In this document: positions 48,881 through 60,510 of the stretch, piece after piece
Position numbering within the stretch: position 1 is the first letter of the stretch
Layout: every line of letters starts with the position of its first letter
Assembly (NCBI RefSeq): GCF_963583255.1
Contig: NC_084810.1
Span: forward strand, 6,727,751-6,791,750
Source of the DNA: Pyrus communis
Taxonomy: Eukaryota > Streptophyta > Magnoliopsida > Rosales > Rosaceae
Length of the DNA stretch: 64,000 bases
Direction of reading: 5' to 3'
Made by a program: the position numbers and the translations under genes
The notes under the pieces: model-generated
The model's input: only the letters and a program-made list of their open reading frames with translations
What the model was told of the DNA's origin: nothing
Databases searched by the model: none

Positions 48881-49301
48881 TTAAGATATAGGTCCAAAAA
48901 TTTGACTTACTATTGAAATTAGTCCAATTTTTTTAAATTTCTGATTTAGGTCCACTTTACTCTTTTTTTTAAACCTATTTTTCCCTTTGTTTTCAAATTT
49001 TGAATGTTTAAACATCTCCGATCTACTAATTAAATATCTAGACAAACGCAATCTTTACTTTTAATAAAGTATAATATTTTTGCCATTGATCCATTTGCCG
49101 AAATATACAACCTAACTAAAAAATATAAATACACGAACGTATATATACCTATAAGCAAGATATCAAAAAAATTATGATAAAACAGATAATATGAAATCTA
49201 TCAAATCAGTAGGTAGATAAACCAACTGAAAGGTAGAAATACATAATTTACGTACCTATAAGCAAGACAAATTCCCATGTAATATAGGAAAACAAAGTAA
49301 A

Positions 49302-49455
49302 GGAAAACTAACTAAAATTCCTCATAAACTTTAGTTTTTAAGGAAAATGACAAAATAAAGGTGTAAGTGAATAATATCAGGAGTGACTTTTTAGGCAAAA
49401 AATGTCTTGAATGTTAAAAGTGAACAGTATCATGACTGTTTCGTTAAAATTCCCA
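49302..49455. mobile_element. Diverged third copy of the 153-bp MITE
   Basis: Text from 'ggaaaactaactaaaatt' through 'gacaaaataaaggtg...gaataatatcaggagtgactttttag' to 'cgttaaaattccc' follows copy B (24677-24829) in order and length, but with many changes. No clear target duplication, consistent with greater age. Confidence 0.65.
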
Positions 49456-49820
49456 GAGTTAGATAGGAAGTAATTTGATTACAACAATTATCCTAACATT
49501 ATTGGAATTATATTCTTTAAACCTCAAATAGTCAAAACTTATAACAAGTCTTAATCTTAAAAGAACAATGTTTGGCTACTCAAGGATGAGTAGGAATTTC
49601 TACTCAAAACTATTCATGTTTGAATCACGGAACTTTGTGCTTATGATCAAAATCATTCAATCACTGTGTAAAGATCATCTCTGCCAAAAAAAAAATAAAA
49701 GAATTAAAACTAAGGTCGTTTAGTCAAATATTATATATAGCAAATACATAGATGGTTCGTAATGCTTTTACCAATTATGTGCATCTGTTTTATATAGTTC
49801 AATGACTAAACGGCTTCAGA

Positions 49821-50221
49821 GCTAGTTTGGTATTGTTGTGCTTTTTAAAAAAAAAATTGATTCTGCTGTGTTGTGAGAATAAACAGCTGTAAACTAAAGT
49901 TCTTGAATATTTGGTAAACATTTTTTTTGTTGTTGTGCTTTTAACAAAAATAACAGTGTCTGAGTGTTTAGTTAACTTTTATATAAATTATTGTGGATAT
50001 GTTAAATAACTAAAAAGGATATGATATTTAATGTAATATAATAGTTGTTAAAGAGAATAATGTAAGGACAATGATTGTAATTTTATAAAATACGTAGGGG
50101 TATACTTATCATTCGAAAATTTCATTAAATGCGCATTGATTACCATGCTTTGAAAAAAAAAATATTTTTTTTTAGAAGCATGATAGACCATGCTTCTGGT
50201 TTTCTACTGTCATTGACAACA

Positions 50222-50258
<37 letters not shown>

Positions 50259-50342
50259 GTTTTACCAAACACATTTGATGTTTCAGATTTGTTAATAAAC
50301 TTTTTTTTTTTTTTTTTAAGCACAACAATCCCAAACCAGCCC
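49821..50342. mobile_element. MITE with 'gctggtttggtattgttgtgctt' inverted ends
   Basis: The left end reads 'gctagtttggtattgttgtgctttt' and the right end 'aagcacaacaatcccaaaccagc', its inverse. The interior has 'gtgagaataaacagctgtaaac', poly-A and poly-T tracts and an (AT)n run at 50220-50243. A shorter relative is at 54821-55165. Family placement (hAT-like) is a guess. Confidence 0.7.
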
Positions 50343-50474
50343 TTAGTTTAATTGGTTTTTTCCAAAGGGGATCTTTATAGAGTAGTTTATGATATGAACA
50401 GTTCGGATCATAAACACGAAATTTTATGAATCAACAACTAACAATTTTGATTAGGAACTCCTACTCATTCTTTA

Positions 50475-51053
50475 TGTTACATCCCACATCGCACAGGGGT
50501 GTGGATCATGAAAGCCTTATATGTATATTCTCATCTTTACCTGGCACGAGGCATTTTGGGTGCTCACTGGCTTCGGGTTCCATGGGAACTCCGAAGTTAA
50601 GTGAGTAGCGTGCGAGAGCAATTCCAAGATGGATGACCTACTAGGAAGTTCTCGTGTAAATTCCCAGAAACAAAACCGTGAGGGCGTGGTCAGGGCCCAA
50701 AGCGGACAATATCGTGCTACGGTGGAGTCGAGCCCGGGATGTGATGGGGGCCCACGCCAAGATGTGACAATTTGGTATCAGAGCCAAACCCTGGTCGTGG
50801 TGTGCCGACGAGGACATCGGGCCCCTAAGGAGGGTGGATTGTTACATTCTACATCGCCCACGGGTGTGGATCCTGTAAGCCATATATGTATATTCCTATC
50901 TCTACCTATCATGAGATCTTTTGAGAACTCATTGGCTTCGGGTTCCATGGGAACTCTGAAGTTAAACGAGTAGCGCTCGAGAGCACTCCCATGATAGGTG
51001 ACCCACTGGGAAGTTCTCGTGTGAGTTCCCATAAATAAAACTGGGATGTGATA
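50475..51053 (+). mobile_element. Cassandra TRIM retrotransposon with 5S-rRNA-like LTRs
   Basis: The 5' LTR is 50475-50769, starting TGTTACATCCC and ending GTGACA. A primer-binding site for initiator tRNA-Met, 'tggtatcagagcc', starts at 50773. A purine-rich tract, 'aaggagggtgga', ends at 50839. The 3' LTR is 50840-51053. Target duplication CTTTA lies at 50470-50474 and 51054-51058. Both LTRs carry text close to plant 5S rRNA: 'gaactccgaagttaag' and 'ggtgaccc...gggaagttctcgtgt'. The element encodes no protein and depends on other retrotransposons. The 3' LTR lost about 80 bp before its end and the LTRs differ at many sites, so the copy is old. Confidence 0.92.
50570..50665 (+). repeat. 5S-rRNA-like segment of the 5' Cassandra LTR
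   Basis: Follows 5S rRNA through 'gggttccatgggaactccga', 'agttaag...gagagcaattcc' and 'ggatgacctactaggaagtt'. Box-A and box-C-like internal promoter parts are recognisable. It is part of a transposon and not a genuine 5S gene: the first quarter does not match and several conserved positions differ. Confidence 0.8.
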
Positions 51054-51226
51054 CTTTAAGTAGCCAAGTCTTATTCATCTTAAAATGAAGGGATAATACT
51101 GATCACTTACAAGTTACAAGTGATTTAGGGGTAAATTGGGTATGAAAATGAAAGAAAGCTGGCACGAAATATAATTGGATTTATCTCAAAAGTAGCTCAC
51201 AAAATTGAATTTATATCAAGTTTTTT

Positions 51227-51265
<39 letters not shown>
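51227..51265. repeat. Long poly-A tract
   Basis: About 37 consecutive A residues; likely the tail of a retroposed sequence or a simple-sequence expansion. The DNA on either side from 51059 to 51900 has no gene. Confidence 0.9.
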
Positions 51266-51267
<2 letters not shown>

Positions 51268-51959
51268 GACTGATAAAGTCTGTGTTAATATAAAGTAATG
51301 AATATTGGGAAGAACACCGCCTACATATATGCTTAATTAAGGAGTCGTAATTCTCAATCGCCACACCATTTTTTAACCGAATTAGGTGATGAGTTCCTAA
51401 TCCAGACAGCAAGTGCACACAGCATGACTTCAGATTGGCGTCACTGAAATTATATAGGATATTTTATTTCCTTCATAGGACCGTAATGGGGATTTCGAAA
51501 GCGGTGAGTGTAACTGTGTAGGAGCTTTCGGATATATTTTTAAAGGTTAATTTCATGATGAATATATGAAGTAAAGGTCTTCTGTATGTGGACCTACTTA
51601 TTTGCAAACCCTTTCTTCAGTTGTCATGATTGACACTTACGAAAGACAAGAAATTTTTCAATGTACTGAGAATATTATTTGGCACATCAAATGTATTTAT
51701 ACAATTGGTTGAATTTTTTTTTTCTTTCAATTTCTAACCATGATATTATTATATTTGATGTACCAAACCGTATTTTCAATACACTGACCTCAATTTCTTG
51801 TCGTTTACAAATTTCCAACAAAATCACATGACCATTATCTCGACTTCAACCTTTGTTTGCTAAGCCTCAAGAGAACATTGCGTATTACAATTATGTAGCA
51901 TTTGTATTTCTGATCTTCAAATATGTGTCCTTGGACCCAACCCTTATCGATCCATAGTG

Positions 51960-52184
51960 GCTGATGAAGAAGGTTCCAAAATCAATTAATTGGCAACGCT
52001 GAGTCCTTACAAGGTTTTCAAATATTCCAATGTGCTCTCGTCAATCACTAAGGCCTACCGTCAAGCCGACGGAGTTGCCCATAGACTAGCTCATTTTGGT
52101 CTATCAACTAATCATGTTTGTAATTGGGTTGAATCCCCACCGGATTTAATCCTTGATTTACCCTTTATATGCTCTGATTTTTAA
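51960..52184 (+). pseudogene. RNase-H-like C-terminal fragment of a LINE-type element
   Basis: The frame reads AYRQADGVAHRLAHFGLSTN, then CNWVESPPDLILDLPF, the usual ending of plant non-LTR retrotransposon RNase H (RVT_3) domains, where 'R-x-A-N-x-V-A-H-x-L-A' is typical. Only the last 60 or so residues remain, with no reverse transcriptase upstream. Confidence 0.7.
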
Positions 52185-52459
52185 ATCTAACAGGTAGAGA
52201 ATAGAGTGAAGTAGAGCACGTGTGATCATTCACACGTTAGTAGACCTGCTCTGATTCTATAACGAAAGAACTTGCTGAAACCACCTTTTTTCTAAGAGTC
52301 AAATACGGATAACTAATCTACCTTTAGATAATTTCAAATTGGTTTATCCTTTAAAAAATTACAAATAACTACCTAATATTTGAAGTTGAACATTCGTTAG
52401 GTCACTAGCATCAAGTGATGAAGTCAATAGTGTTAACTAATGACATGAACAACTATTGA

Positions 52460-52607
52460 ACCTGCTTTCGCTTGTAAGTGAGAGAATAAGGTTTGATTCT
52501 TGCCAAAAATGAATTTGAACCACATTATTGCTAGCCCATTGTGAGGCTTTGCCCACTTCCGCACTCCCTTTGTGTTAATAATATCGTTTGTTAAAAAAAA
52601 AAAATCC
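52460..52607 (+). mobile_element. tRNA-derived SINE, plus strand
   Basis: Family text 'cttgtaagtgagagaataag', box-B-like 'ggtttgattcttgcc', 'accacattattgctagccca' and 'gttaataatatcgttt', then a poly-A tail at 52592-52605. The phrase 'atcccat(a/g)aattaaat' is repeated just after the tail. No target duplication is certain. Confidence 0.7.
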
Positions 52608-52977
52608 CATGAATTAAATAAAGAAAAAATCCCATAAATTAAATGTCAAACTCATCCTTAAACAAAATAAATCCAAACAGAGGATCTGAATCTCCATTTT
52701 AGTAGAGTTTAACACATTGGGTTTGGTTTTTAAAATTGGGTTAAACAAGAAAGTCATTTTGGGCTTTCCACAAAACGAAATAGATTTGGGCTGAAACTAA
52801 ATCCAAATATATTTAGTGGAGTGGTGAAACAATTTTTTAACACTAAGAAGAAAAATACCACTAAAGAAAGAGTTAGTTGCTATTTTTTAATTAATCAATT
52901 GTAGTAATTGGCTATGGCATTTATATTAAGTCATATATGCAAGAAACAAACCAATAAAACTATTAAGTGTAAATTCA

Positions 52978-53100
52978 TAGAAAGTGGGCTTTTATCACAG
53001 TGGTGGAAAGGTGTTGAGCCATTGCATGACAACATGGGTTTAAATCCTGTCGGTGGCTAATCTAACATCTAGTCTAACAAAATCTATCGTTTGAAAAAAA
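52978..53100 (+). mobile_element. Second SINE family, tRNA-like head
   Basis: 'tatcacagtggtggaaaggt' is box-A-like, 'gggtttaaatcctgtcggtgg' box-B-like, and the end 'aaaatctatcgtttg' is followed by a poly-A run. A diverged relative may lie at 25515-25610. Target duplication not found. Confidence 0.55.
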
Positions 53101-53514
53101 AATCAGCTTAAATCAACAGATTTCATCAATATTTCCTACAAATCGGTTAAATATTTGAAAAACTCTTATACTTGGTCTAAATCAGCGTTTGACATTCCCT
53201 GATGTATCATTTTAAATTTCCATCATTTCCATCGAAAGCAATAAATATCGATATATTCATCAATGTTTTAAAAAATTTGCATATCAATATTTCTATTGAT
53301 ACCAATACTTTAAACACAAACCTAAGCATATTACCTTATCCTCCTTCAGTACTTGGGCTAACCGCTCACTCTCCAAAGCCTCCAAAGTGTTATCCTTATG
53401 TGGCTTATGGACCATTTGGTTCATGTTAAGCTTAAGTCCAAGTCCAGTAAGCCCTCTGCTCTCATGTCGTAAGAAGAATTAACACAAAGTTCCAGTCTTT
53501 CAGATTTTTCAGAA

Positions 53515-54807
53515 ATGGACCTGCTCTGCAACGTATACTCTAATCCCTCGGACAACGAAGAAGAAGAAGAAGAAGAAAAAGCAGAAGGAATTAAGCAAAT
53601 CATCACACCCCCGAATCCGAATCGACTCAAATCCGATAACCCATTTGCACATACCAAATTTCACCATCCTCTGCCGGAGTCAACCCAGTTTCCGACCCTC
53701 CAAGCAGAAGCTCTGGTTCCTGGTCGATACATATCCAAGAGGGAGAGGGCGTTATTGGCTTCCCAACCTACTGTCCCCGACCCGCAGCCGAACCCGAATG
53801 CTCATGTCACGACCTTGCCTGCTACTTTGTTACTTTCATTTGGAAATATCTGTGAATTATTATTATTATTGTGTATTTAATTTTATAGAAACATAGACTG
53901 TTTATTTGGAGAAGAACTCGCTAAAACGTGTTCATTGCCACAGTGACATCCCGGCATTATTGGAACATAATGTCATGGTCCTGCTAAACCTTTTATCTAA
54001 GTTGTTCTCGTCGATTTGTAAGAAAAGGAAATGCTCGTGACAAGTTCACTGAAGTTGACAATGCCACTCATATATGCATGTTGTAGTAGGCAGCTTTTGG
54101 GAGTATTTCGGATTCAGACGTTCCTCGAGATGTGATGTTGTGGTTGAGAAACAAAGCGAAAAGGGGTCGATCGCAGCTCGGCCAATTGCCCCAAAGAATG
54201 TCTGTAGCTCTAAATAAGGCTACCAAAGCTGTCAATGCTGTACATTGGTCACCATCCCATGGTGAGCCCTACTTGTTCATGAACCCTTGAATTAGCACTT
54301 ACCCCTTTGGATTCGTAGCCTCGTGACACTAAAGATTGTTTCTTGAATGTTGTTTTAATGTAAAATTTGATTTTAACAAAGGGTGCTTGCCAATTTTTTA
54401 AGTTGAAGAATCGAGCAATAGTACACTATTTATATGCCAAATATATTTGTTCACTTTTCTTATTGATCCGTTCATTGGAGTTAGTCAACAGCTCATCTTC
54501 TTGCCTCTGCTTCAATGGATCATACAATCTGCATATGGAATGTGTGAAGCAGTGATCAGAAGGTAGCCCGTGTGTTTAATTTTCATAATGCTGTGGTCAA
54601 AGATGTGAAATGGTCACTGCAAGGGTTGTCTGTTCTTTCTTGTGTATATGACTCCTCATCAAGGCTAGTAGATATTGAAAAGGGGCTAGAGATTCAGGTT
54701 TTTAAGGAGGATCAAGTTGTCAGTGTCATTAGATTCCGACAATTCCACTCAGTGAAAATTCTATTGTTTTTTGGGATGTTTCGCGACAAGTTCCACTATC
54801 TAAGCAG
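53515..54807 (+). pseudogene. WDR25-like WD40-repeat gene, disrupted
   Basis: The start MDLLCNVYSNPSDNEEEEEE and the later PGRYISKRERALLASQP fit plant WDR25-like (At5g54520-type) proteins. The frame is lost near 53820. A second coding block at about 54089-54261 gives GSISDSDVPRDVMLWLRNKA and AVNAVHWSPSH, with a GT donor at 54262. After an intron, a block starting at 54492 gives HLLASASMDHTICIWNV, then a TGA stop at 54545-54547 where Trp is expected, then VARVFNFHNAVVKDVKWS and RLVDIEKGLEIQVFKEDQVV. Near 54745 a deletion and frame change join it to SENSIVFWDVSRQVPLSKQ, ending at a GT donor at 54808. Later WD40 repeats are absent and a MITE follows at once. At least three lesions make this a pseudogene. 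Confidence 0.82.
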
Positions 54808-54820
54808 GTAAGAGACTTCG

Positions 54821-55165
54821 ACCTGGTTTGATACTGAGGTGATTATGAAAAAAGCTGGTATCAAAAAAAGCTGGGAGCTGTTTTTGTGTTTGGTAAACAT
54901 TCAGCTTCAGCTTTTTTTTCACAGTTTTGGATGAAAAAAAGCCAAAAACAAGAAGCTGCAAAACCCAGCTTTGAAAAACTGGTTTTTTTTCACATCTGTT
55001 TTACATAAAAGTTTACCAAACACTATAATACTGCTTTTTTTTTTTCAAAAGCACTTTTACAAAAAAGTTTACCAAACACTCTGCTACTTTATTTCACAGC
55101 TGTTTATTCTCACAGCACAGCAGAAGTAGCTTTTTTTCAAAGCACAGCAATACCAAACCAACCCT
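54821..55165. mobile_element. MITE with 'cctggtttgatact' inverted ends
   Basis: The left end is 'acctggtttgatactgagg' and the right end 'agcacagcaataccaaaccaaccct', its inverse. The interior repeats 'gtttaccaaacact' and 'gcttttttt', with 'cacagctgtttattctcacagcacag' near the right end. Relative of 49821-50342. It sits 13 bp beyond the last WDR25-like block. Confidence 0.7.
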
Positions 55166-56707
55166 TCATCCAGTCTTGCTTCAATGTGTGTTGCAAATGC
55201 GGTGTTCAATTATTTATCAAAATATGGTTACCGAGCTGAACTTGGATATAATGTAATTCTTCATCATCCCGTAAGAACTTACATTCATCCCTGTAAGCTT
55301 GTTCTACGGTCTTTTTGGATTTTTCTCTTTTATTTGAGCTTTCTAGATTTCGTATTATGTTGTCATCTAGTCTTCTAGTTAATGTTTATGCGACGTGGAC
55401 TATATTGATTTAATCTATTTAGCATGCATGGTAAGTAAGATGTAGATATAACACAAGGCCATTTGTAATCATCTTCTTAATGATGGAAGACATGCGATAC
55501 TAAAGATGATGACAACGTTGGCTAAAATATGTGACACAATTCATGTTAAGAAGGAAGTTCCACAACGCCATGTAATCTGTTTTGCTGTCATATATGTGAC
55601 ACAGTTGTAGAAAAATCTCCTAAGTTAGGATCTCTTACTGCTTTGTACTCGTTCCTTTGGAGGTTGATAGTTCTCATTTGACAGCAAAACAAAACTGTAA
55701 TTGTTTGACAACGTATATTTCGACATCTCTAGAATACATCAGTTGTATGTTTACATGCTTGGAACGGTAAGGGAGTGAATGAGAGTTGGAACTCCACTAC
55801 TATACTATAGTTACTAGAGTATGACAAGTTCTTCCACCAATTGTTCCTACTGTAGTACCAAAATTGCCCAACTATTTTCTCAGAATTCTAGAATCACTTA
55901 GTATGTGTACAAAGAATAAAGTTTATACGAGTGTGAAAAATGCATTATTTGGTACCTCTTCTGAAAAGAAAAACTGTCTATATTTTCCTGAGAAAGTAAA
56001 AATTAGTTTTTAGGAGAGATGCAATATTATTTTGAATAATAATTATTTACGTTTAAATGTGTTGTAAGTAAATGATGGAATTCTTTGACCAAAACAAAGA
56101 AAGTAAATGATGGAAGGTACAAAAATACATTTTGAAAAGAAAAACAACTTCGATAGCATTATAACGGGAAAATAATTTTTGGCATTTGAGATATTTATTA
56201 TGAGTAGTTGAAAAATTATAATGGAAACTGTTTGGAGTGCACAATTAGATTTTTGGAATGCCGATAAAAATTCCTTATAATTTTCTTGTACAAGGCCATT
56301 AATGATCATATTTATTTTGATTTTGATTCCTGAAAGTTAATAAACATTTAAGTTACTCTGCTTTCATAATTTGGTAATCGGATAAGAATATACTTGGACA
56401 AGTATCTGATGTTATACACTGGTTAAGTATCAATATTTTGATAACAAAGTTTTCAACATCCAAAGGATATCATTCTCATAGGCACGTCTGTGAAGTACAA
56501 ACCGAAGAGTCCTGAAGCCTTTTAGTTTATAAGATTATTGTAACATAAACTTTTATCTCCGTCCCTTTTCATGAGAATAGTATATGGAATATCAGATGAC
56601 TTTATTTCATTTTCGTTCATTCTGTTAAAGAAAACTCTTTGGTCATCTCTCACTTTTACGAGTCTTCTCAGATACGGTCACGATCAAGTTCTCAAGGGGT
56701 CATGTTT
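55166..56707. other. Intergenic DNA, no gene seen
   Basis: I searched for the remaining WD40 repeats of the pseudogene and found none. Short frames are without motifs. Confidence 0.4.
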
Positions 56708-56870
56708 TTGTTGGAATCCCACATCGGTGGGGGTAAAGAAAAGTAATGATTTAAAATAGGTTTACCCCACAATTGACGGATTCGGCGGGTGATAAAATTA
56801 GAAACAGTATAGGTGTCGTTAAAGTAGGGCTCACCAGGCCCATCGATCTAACAAATTTCAATAGTTTTGA
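56708..56870. repeat. LTR-like or TRIM-like fragment starting 'tgttggaatcccacatcgg'
   Basis: The start 'tgttggaatcccacatcggtgg' resembles the beginning of small plant LTR elements, and the region reads as repeat sequence. There is no second copy in the window and the end is not defined. Confidence 0.35.
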
Positions 56871-57390
56871 TGATAAATTATTGAAACTAGTAAACACTAA
56901 TAGAAGTCATAATGTATGATCAAAAGTATGGTTTGTAATAGAAGTCATAATACCTAGTAAACACTAAACATTCACATAGTAGCCTTAAAATTTTGCTACT
57001 CGAAGATTGATAGAGACATAGTACATGCTACTCCTATTTTTCATTTTATGTGGATTTTTCTTCACATAACGTTTATTGTATCCACATTCGGGATCATTTA
57101 TGCATTTTTTGCCACCTCACATAAATTTTAATCTTGTTTAACCATTTATTTACTCGTAATAATCACATTGCTTTATTCATGTTCCATTCTCTTAGATTAA
57201 ACTGATATTTCGATGTATCATGTTTATAATTTGTTGTTTAGCATTTGAAAGTTATTGGGTTCTACTTACTTCTAGGGATAGTGGAATTATTTATCCTAAA
57301 GATTTGGCTTTAAAGAGGTCATGTCGCAATGGATATTTCACATCATACGTAATGTTCAATAAAATGTATTTGGAGCTTTGCAAAGTTCAA

Positions 57391-57425
<35 letters not shown>

Positions 57426-58900
57426 TGAACTTTAGGATATGATTTGTGGAAGTGCTATAATTTTTATCTTGTCGACTTGACACCCAACAATTAACGTTGT
57501 GTATTTGGTCAATCAAATTGGCTATCAAAGATCACAATTAATGTAAATATTGACAGTGAGCCAATGAGCCATTGAGGATTAAGTAGCTATCCCAAGTCAT
57601 GCCAAGTACCATCATTGTTGCTAGGTTCCGTGTTGCGCACTAGATGCTCAGCAGCAATTGTACAGGGTGAAATGGCAATCTATGCAATTTAACGAATTCA
57701 AGCGATGTTAGGAGATAGGGTAATTGACACTGAAACTTTGGGAAGGGATTAATGATCTTAAGTAAACCACTTGAGCTTCGAATTGCTTGTAGATAAATGT
57801 ATATAGATGTAAAGTTGACAATATAAAATGAGGGGGTGTCACAGCTCTACGGTTTTGAGAGTCGGTGGTGTAGTTGTCCCTGAGCCTTTGGTCCAGGGTT
57901 TTGGGTTTCATGCCTCCTGTTTTCGAGTTCTCAGGTTTTTGTTGTCTTGTTTCATACATACTACCTAAATCTCCTAATCTCATCGTTCCTACATTCATCT
58001 TTTCACCATCTCTTTATTTCTCATCTTTCCTTTACCATAAATTTGGGATTTTTATGTGTTTCCTATTTGAGCGAGTTTTTCGTGTTGTCGTGGTTGATTT
58101 TGGTTTTTCATGTTTTAGTTTGATTTGGTTGGTGACTCTTGCTCTAGCCCTTATTTATCTCCAAGTTATTGTCATTGCTATTATATATGTTAACTACATT
58201 GAAATATTTGAGAATTGAAGTAACAAAGAGAGATGAACTAGAGAGAGTTTAGAGAAAGAAATATAAGACTTGTGTTCAATGCTCAGAATAATTACACAAT
58301 TTTGTTTTTATAACAGAAATCTGAACAACTCCAATTAAATATTAACAAACTTACTAACTGTATTGCTGACTTGTATAGTCACTTAACTAATCATCGAACT
58401 AATGATGTGGAACACTTAATAATATGATTCTGGTTGATTTCCTCGTAGTGGTTGACAATGAAGGTGGGTTATGGTGACGAGGTTTTTAGTTTTCTTGATC
58501 TAGGGTTTGTTTATGGTTGTTGCATTTGGTCTTCCCTTTCTCTTTGAGGCTTTGAACTGCTATTGTTCATGGGCTTGAGTTTAAAACTTTTAATACATGT
58601 TGTTCCCCTTTGAAAAAGGGGCTCTTGAAAATATATATGCCAAGAGCACGTAATGGAGTTTTATCTAAAATGAATGGAAAACGTACGAGTTGAAAATTAT
58701 AAGCCTTTAATTGATTAGAGGTAAGGCCTTTTAGACTTTGGATGTGTTGAAAATAATAAGCCTAACCGTTTCTTTAAAGATCAATGTCTGGCCTTTAAGT
58801 ACTAAACAAAAAATAAAAGAAAACTATATAGTAAAGGATAAATTTTGCTTAACCTAGGATCAATATTGGAAGGATGTGGAACAAATAAATAATGGTGTTG
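56871..58900. other. Intergenic DNA, no gene seen
   Basis: A poly-T tract lies at 57392-57420. A 114-codon frame at 57874-58218 has a hydrophobic stretch but no recognisable motif, and I do not call it a gene. Confidence 0.35.
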
Positions 58901-58913
58901 AAGGAAGTTCATA

Positions 58914-58936
58914 AATATATATATATATATATATAC

Positions 58937-58974
<38 letters not shown>
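58914..58974. repeat. (TA)n-(GA)n compound microsatellite
   Basis: About 10 TA units, 'cgta', then about 16 GA units. Seen directly. Confidence 0.95.
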
Positions 58975-59983
58975 CTGTTAGGTATGGGGCAATCTGGCAG
59001 TGTGGTGCAGTTGATAGCAATACTGTCCAGGTGCTTCTAACTTAACTAGACCTATCATGAGGAACTGAAATATGATTCAATTAAGAGGGGCGGTGTAGGG
59101 GGATACTCAAAACAGTGCTTTTGTTCATCATCCACGTCCCTTTTCATCAAAGAGGAGAGAAGACGAGGGAGGGTGGGTGAGGAGGCCCAGGAGGGTGAGT
59201 GAGGAGGGGGGAAGCGGGCAACAAAAAACCGAAAAAGGATACTAAAACAACACACAATTATGCAATTCCCTTTCCAATTGTTCATGGGGGTCAATTGTAG
59301 GCGGACATGACACACCACTTCTACCCCTTCTTAGATGCATTTGCAAATGGGACCAAACCACCCCCCCCTCCCTTCTCTCTAAACCCCAATCTTTCAAATA
59401 CTACCTCACTCACAAAACGCAGACACAAAGCCCACCAAAAACAAGTAAAAGAAACCAGCAAGTTTCCTCTAATCCAATTATTAAATATATTAGAACTATT
59501 TGTTAATATATAAAAGCATGCTTGTAACTCCATTTTTCCATTAGCACTATCTAGACATACTTTCAATTCTTGAAAACATTGATGGTCCACATACAAAACT
59601 GTTTGTATTGGAAAATATGGAAGCAAACCCTAATCCCATTTAAAGCAAAGGAACACAGTCATGCATACCTAGTTGCCTATATGCACGTTATATATAATAT
59701 ATATGTATATATTTTGATGACCTTCATATGAATATGCCCCCCACCTTGCCTGGGTCTCAGTCTACAATCTTGTTATGTCCATCTCTTTAATTGTCACACC
59801 ATTAAAATTCAGAATTAAATGAGAAAAGCTAGCTATAGCTAATTAAAAAAAAAAAGAAAAAGAAAAAGAAAGCAAATCAAAGAAAGGAGGAAACTGAAAC
59901 GAGAAGCTCGAGCATTCTTCCTACTACTCGTATGACTTCAATCATCATCTAAAAAGATAAAAAGAGAGACTTCCTTTTACCAA

Positions 59984-60017
<34 letters not shown>

Positions 60018-60144
60018 TATATTATAAATAATATCCATATGTGTGTGTGTACATGAGGTCAAGCGGGTATTCGCTTCATGAGGGCTCCACCAGCTTGCCA
60101 TTCAAGCGACATGAAATGATGGTTGAAAGGTTTTGACCCCATGT
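58975..60144. other. Intergenic DNA, no gene seen
   Basis: Purine-rich patch at 59140-59220 and C-rich run at 59360-59368; poly-A plus (TA)n at 59982-60022. These create spurious frames on the minus strand (59055-59318). No gene is supported. Confidence 0.35.
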
Positions 60145-60345
60145 TCCCAATCATTTTGGTGAGAATCTTAAGAATACATGAATTATGCATATTTATCATA
60201 TATTATACATCAATTTTTATCAATTTATGTTTAATTTTAAATAAAAAAATTTAAAATAATTTTTAATCGCACGATGTACAATGAACCAACACGATTTACG
60301 AATTCTCGGAATCCTCACAAAAAGAATCAGGTAAGGATCCGAACT
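60145..60345. mobile_element. Second copy of the 13617-type MITE
   Basis: The arms 'atcattttggtgagaatcttaag' and 'tttacgaattctcggaatcctcac', the centre 'tatgtttaattttaaat...ttaaaataatttttaatcgca' and 'cgatgtacaatgaac' follow the element at 13617-13842. A further partial copy runs at about 60425-60510 ('gcacgatatacggtgaacgaac'). Confidence 0.55.
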
Positions 60346-60510
60346 CGTTTTGACCTAAGCCAAGCCCATTCATCTTTAGGAGGATTGGACATGAACCCCA
60401 TTCAAATATAAATAGTACCTAAAAAAACTGACAGCACGATATACGGTGAACGAACACAATTACTAAATCCCTAGGAAAAGGATCCGACAAAGATCATTTT
60501 TCTTTGATTA

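Noticed and set aside
50530..51030. Two possible 5S rRNA genes.
   Set aside because: Both lie inside paired LTRs with a primer-binding site and target duplications, and they miss the 5' part of 5S rRNA; they are Cassandra LTR sequence.
56780..56830. 'gataaaattagaaacagtata' resembles part of U6 snRNA, and 'atcccacatcgg' upstream resembles its promoter element.
   Set aside because: The rest of U6, including the highly conserved ACAGAGA and AGC regions, is missing, so this is chance similarity in a repeat.
60050..60125. 'caagcgggtattcgcttcatgag...gccattcaagcgacatgaaatg' looked like a possible miRNA hairpin.
   Set aside because: The arms do not pair over 20 bp and no known plant miRNA sequence is present.
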